The notes beneath the pieces were generated by a model. It worked only from the letters and a program-made list of their open reading frames with translations. It did no database searches and was not told where the DNA came from. Shown here in pieces: positions 32,001-32,938 of a stretch of 32,938 nucleotides of DNA; the stretch's first letter is position 1; every line of letters begins with the position of its first letter. The stretch is from positions 1 to 32,938 of the forward strand of contig JANQMH010000096.1 of the NCBI GenBank assembly GCA_028280195.1, read 5' to 3'. The translations under genes were made by a program, and so were the position numbers. This DNA is from Exilibacterium sp. (GTDB lineage: Bacteria; Pseudomonadota; Gammaproteobacteria; Pseudomonadales; Cellvibrionaceae).

Positions 32001-32211
32001 CCGACAATGTCATTTCCGTGGTGGCGATGCCGCGCACTTTGCCGATACCGACCCTGACTTTGACAATGGCGGTATCGGCATCGCCCGGCTTCATCGACAT
32101 ACTGTGATAGGTCGGCAACACCGGGATGAATTTTTGCGGGTCCACCAGCAGGGCAAAGGTATCGGCGCGCGGCGTGGCGACTTCGAATTCGCCGTTAAAT
32201 GACATCTCCAT
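29065..32211 (-). CDS. CoxG-CoxL fusion: molybdenum hydroxylase large subunit
   Basis: This 1048-residue protein joins two usually separate parts. Residues 1-148 are a CoxG/SRPBCC domain (MSFNGEFEVATPRADTFALL, GIGKVRGIATTEMTLS). Residues 150-212 are a Pro/Ala-rich linker after a short amphipathic helix (IESIANFFRRLF). From about 236 on is a xanthine dehydrogenase/CO dehydrogenase-type molybdopterin subunit (WVGQRLRRKEDVRLVRGRG, DVGGNFGTKTVTYPF, and KGCGEGGG with catalytic Glu near 990). The active-site loop reads PNRGYSRSQ, not the AYRCSFR of true form I CO dehydrogenase, so CO oxidation is unlikely. It probably hydroxylates an aldehyde or N-heterocycle. GGGGGG lies about 10 bases before ATG 32211. 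Confidence 0.9.
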   Translation of the reverse strand: MEMSFNGEFEVATPRADTFALLVDPQKFIPVLPTYHSMSMKPGDADTAIVKVRVGIGKVRGIATTEMTLSEREAPLRASYTGKGKVMGSAYTMTTAFELQDSAGGGTLVKWHGTGCVYGKILSLAGGGIRSYAEREIKQVIDSLRDALSSRRHFEAVAAAAQTRPQPQAGLIESIANFFRRLFGGPEPAAPAAAAPQPQAAVAAAPAAATAKGYKDPLIPFKDIPQRIDVDGDGGKPWVGQRLRRKEDVRLVRGRGLFVDDEQAADMLHLGFVRSPYAHARIVGIDVSAAEALPGVVCTLTGAQVAAQTQPFMQMGEAPGSNLIDYGIATDRARYQGEPVVAIVAASAREVEDAAELIEVEYEVLAPNVSSEQALADSSILHDEVGSNRIFHGTWDHGDVDRAFAEADHIVKIGRLHHHRFSSTPIETAGAVVKWSQQGDIDVLCNTGLPAIAAQMIAPFLGVSTEQIRMRSYDVGGNFGTKTVTYPFVALTALASRLVGGRAVKWIETRSENLASFQGGERTFTDTEVALDKDGVITALRSRHLDDCGAYTRYEPLGCSIWSQVYCAMYKLRNLHIDFTQVVSNKPPCTPNRGYSRSQHLWFMDRVLDICAHELDIPAEQMRLRNYIQPQQFPYTTPNGNIYDSGDYPQMLNKALDLIDYSAWKEKQAQWRGQGRWIGIGIGSTLDSGTNNFGQSVYINAGSVFSGNNEAARVKVDLDGSVVVMLGSVPQGQGHETVAAQVVADVLQISPDMVKVRTGFDSHWNTFAGLSGTIASQFVVTGLSAVKGAVDKLKAELVRLAVFALQAGEEQLQFGVGETGPEVRVQGQPERAINYWMLSNLANSNTSTTPEHLRDINLNVKHIYKPNFEPLDAERKYGNQTLTYAAQIHIAVVEIDRQTFQPRILDYVVVDDCGVAINPKIVAGQVHGATCHGIGAALQEAFQFDDNGNMITSTFTDYAPITSMNMPPLQCAAIETPSPFSYNGAKGCGEGGGAPLHTLSAAVQDALYGEGVIVSESHNSPSILMQAVNKPNRAELVSVQSRQAKPAA

Positions 32212-32214
32212 CGC

Positions 32215-32697
32215 TCAGTTCCCCCCTTTCGCCGCGGCGTCCACCGCCTTGATGATATTTTGATAACCGGTGCAGCGGCACAGGTTGCCGGCGATGCCCT
32301 TGCAGATTTCCTCGCGGCTGGGACTGGGGTTTTCCTGTAACAAACTATAGGCACTGATCAGCATACCCGGTGTACAGTAACCGCACTGCAGCCCGTGGTG
32401 TTCGGAAAACGCCGCCTGTAGCGGATGCAGCTGCTGCTCGCCTTCCAGGCCCTCGACGGTGGTGACCTCACAGCCGTCGGCCTGCACCGCCAGCGCGGTG
32501 CAGGACTTGATCGGCTTGCCGTCAAGCAGAATCGTACAGGCGCCGCAGTAACTGGTATCGCAGCCGATATGGGTGCCGGTCAGGCCCAGCTCTTCGCGGA
32601 TAAACTCCACCAGCAGCAGCCGCGGTTCGATATCGCGCCGGTAGTTATGGCCGTTGACCGTCACCTCGATACTGACAGGTTGAATGGCTTCAAGCAT
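32215..32697 (-). CDS. (2Fe-2S) subunit of the molybdenum hydroxylase (CoxS-like)
   Basis: A 160-residue iron-sulfur protein with the two cluster motifs of the xanthine oxidase family: plant-type [16 protein letters not shown] in the N-terminal half, then CGYCTPGM and CRCTGYQNI in the C-terminal half. It carries electrons from the molybdenum site to the FAD subunit. GGGGAG lies about 8 bases before ATG 32697. It overlaps the stop of the upstream FAD-subunit gene by 8 bases and ends 3 bases before the CoxG-CoxL fusion gene, so the three form one operon in the order M-S-L, as in CO dehydrogenase-type loci. Confidence 0.93.
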   Translation of the reverse strand: MLEAIQPVSIEVTVNGHNYRRDIEPRLLLVEFIREELGLTGTHIGCDTSYCGACTILLDGKPIKSCTALAVQADGCEVTTVEGLEGEQQLHPLQAAFSEHHGLQCGYCTPGMLISAYSLLQENPSPSREEICKGIAGNLCRCTGYQNIIKAVDAAAKGGN

Positions 32698-32938
32698 AGC
32701 GGTGCTCCCCTTTGATCTGTTCGCCGCGGCTGCGGGCCAGCGCCCGCTGCGCGCTCTCGACTACCAGTGTGCGCAACATGGCGCGCTTGAATGCTTCACT
32801 GCCGCGGGCATCGGCCGGCGGCTTGGCGGCAGCGACGATGATATCGGCCGCCGCCCCCAGGTTCTCCGCTGTCAGCGGCTGCCCGCGCAACAGGTTTTCC
32901 GCCTCGGCGGAGGTTACCGAGGTGGCGCCGGCCGAGCC
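32690..32938 (-). CDS. FAD-binding subunit of the molybdenum hydroxylase (CoxM-like), partial
   Basis: The reading frame is open from the window edge to TGA at 32692-32690, giving the last 82 residues. The tail ([38 protein letters not shown]) matches the C-terminal helical domain of CoxM-type FAD subunits (CO dehydrogenase flavoprotein C-terminal domain). This subunit would pass electrons from the iron-sulfur protein to the quinone pool or another acceptor. The N-terminal FAD-binding part lies outside the window. It overlaps coxS-like by 8 bases. Confidence 0.85.
   Translation of the reverse strand, partial: GSAGATSVTSAEAENLLRGQPLTAENLGAAADIIVAAAKPPADARGSEAFKRAMLRTLVVESAQRALARSRGEQIKGEHRYA

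Noticed and set aside
29779-32202. 807-residue open frame on the plus strand opposite the CoxG-CoxL gene
   Set aside because: Long antisense frames are common in GC-rich genes. Its translation is rich in His, Arg, Gln and Gly without a recognisable domain, while the minus strand encodes a clear molybdenum hydroxylase.
29065-32938. True aerobic CO dehydrogenase
   Set aside because: The active-site loop lacks the AYRCSFR motif of form I CoxL, although gene order M-S-L and the CoxG domain are similar.

Overview
The window is chromosome-like DNA of a GC-rich (roughly 60% in most genes), heterotrophic, aerobic Gammaproteobacterium. Marine Cellvibrionales/Halieaceae-type bacteria would fit, but this is inferred from gene content, not from a marker gene. 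Grounds are an ExbB-ExbD-TonB-TPR cluster, several TonB-dependent receptors, a three-subunit molybdenum hydroxylase and a PepSY/siderophore receptor block. I found no rRNA, tRNA, CRISPR array, transposase or integrase.

Layout. (1) 1-2496: the end of an ExbB-like channel subunit, then exbD, tonB and a TPR protein in one tight operon that energises outer-membrane receptors. (2) 2508-4457, minus strand: a VIT/CCC1-type membrane protein overlapping a DUF211 protein, a PGPGW-like membrane protein and an OsmC-family protein. A 17-bp tandem repeat lies just upstream of the osmC-like gene. (3) 4735-7176, minus strand: an AT-richer accessory module of three overlapping or closely spaced genes: a small excisionase-type DNA-binding protein, an AlbA_2/GHKL-type ATP-binding protein and a ParA-like ATPase. 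No ParB, replication or integrase gene accompanies it; it is the best candidate here for an undescribed system. (4) 7561-10707: two tandem ketopantoate-reductase-family enzymes and an M24 (creatinase/aminopeptidase P fold) protein lacking the usual Asp metal ligands. (5) 10839-11435: an AT-richer gene of unknown function. (6) 11822-17146: an iron module made of a PepSY membrane protein with a small partner, a siderophore receptor, and a PLP decarboxylase divergent from the receptor. Two Fur-box-like sites overlap predicted promoters.

(7) 17153-26140: a probable catabolic regulon. A minus-strand operon (GntR/UTRA regulator, isochorismatase-fold amidohydrolase, PfkB kinase, nucleoside phosphorylase, SIS-domain protein, aldehyde dehydrogenase) is divergent from a TonB receptor and an MFS transporter. 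The two promoters face away from each other across one palindromic site, TTGACTAGTCAACTAGTTG, which contains the -35 element of both. This suggests one regulator controls uptake and breakdown of the same compound, possibly a nucleoside-like or N-heterocyclic glycoside. (8) 26276-32938: a geranylgeranyl-reductase-like flavoprotein, a phytoene-dehydrogenase/PYROXD2-like flavoprotein, and a CoxM-CoxS-CoxL-type molybdenum hydroxylase. Its large subunit carries a CoxG (SRPBCC) domain fused at the N-terminus.

Functions are read from motifs in the translated sequence and knowledge of the families; no database search was run. Substrates of the oxidoreductases, the receptors and the catabolic operon are not determined by the sequence.
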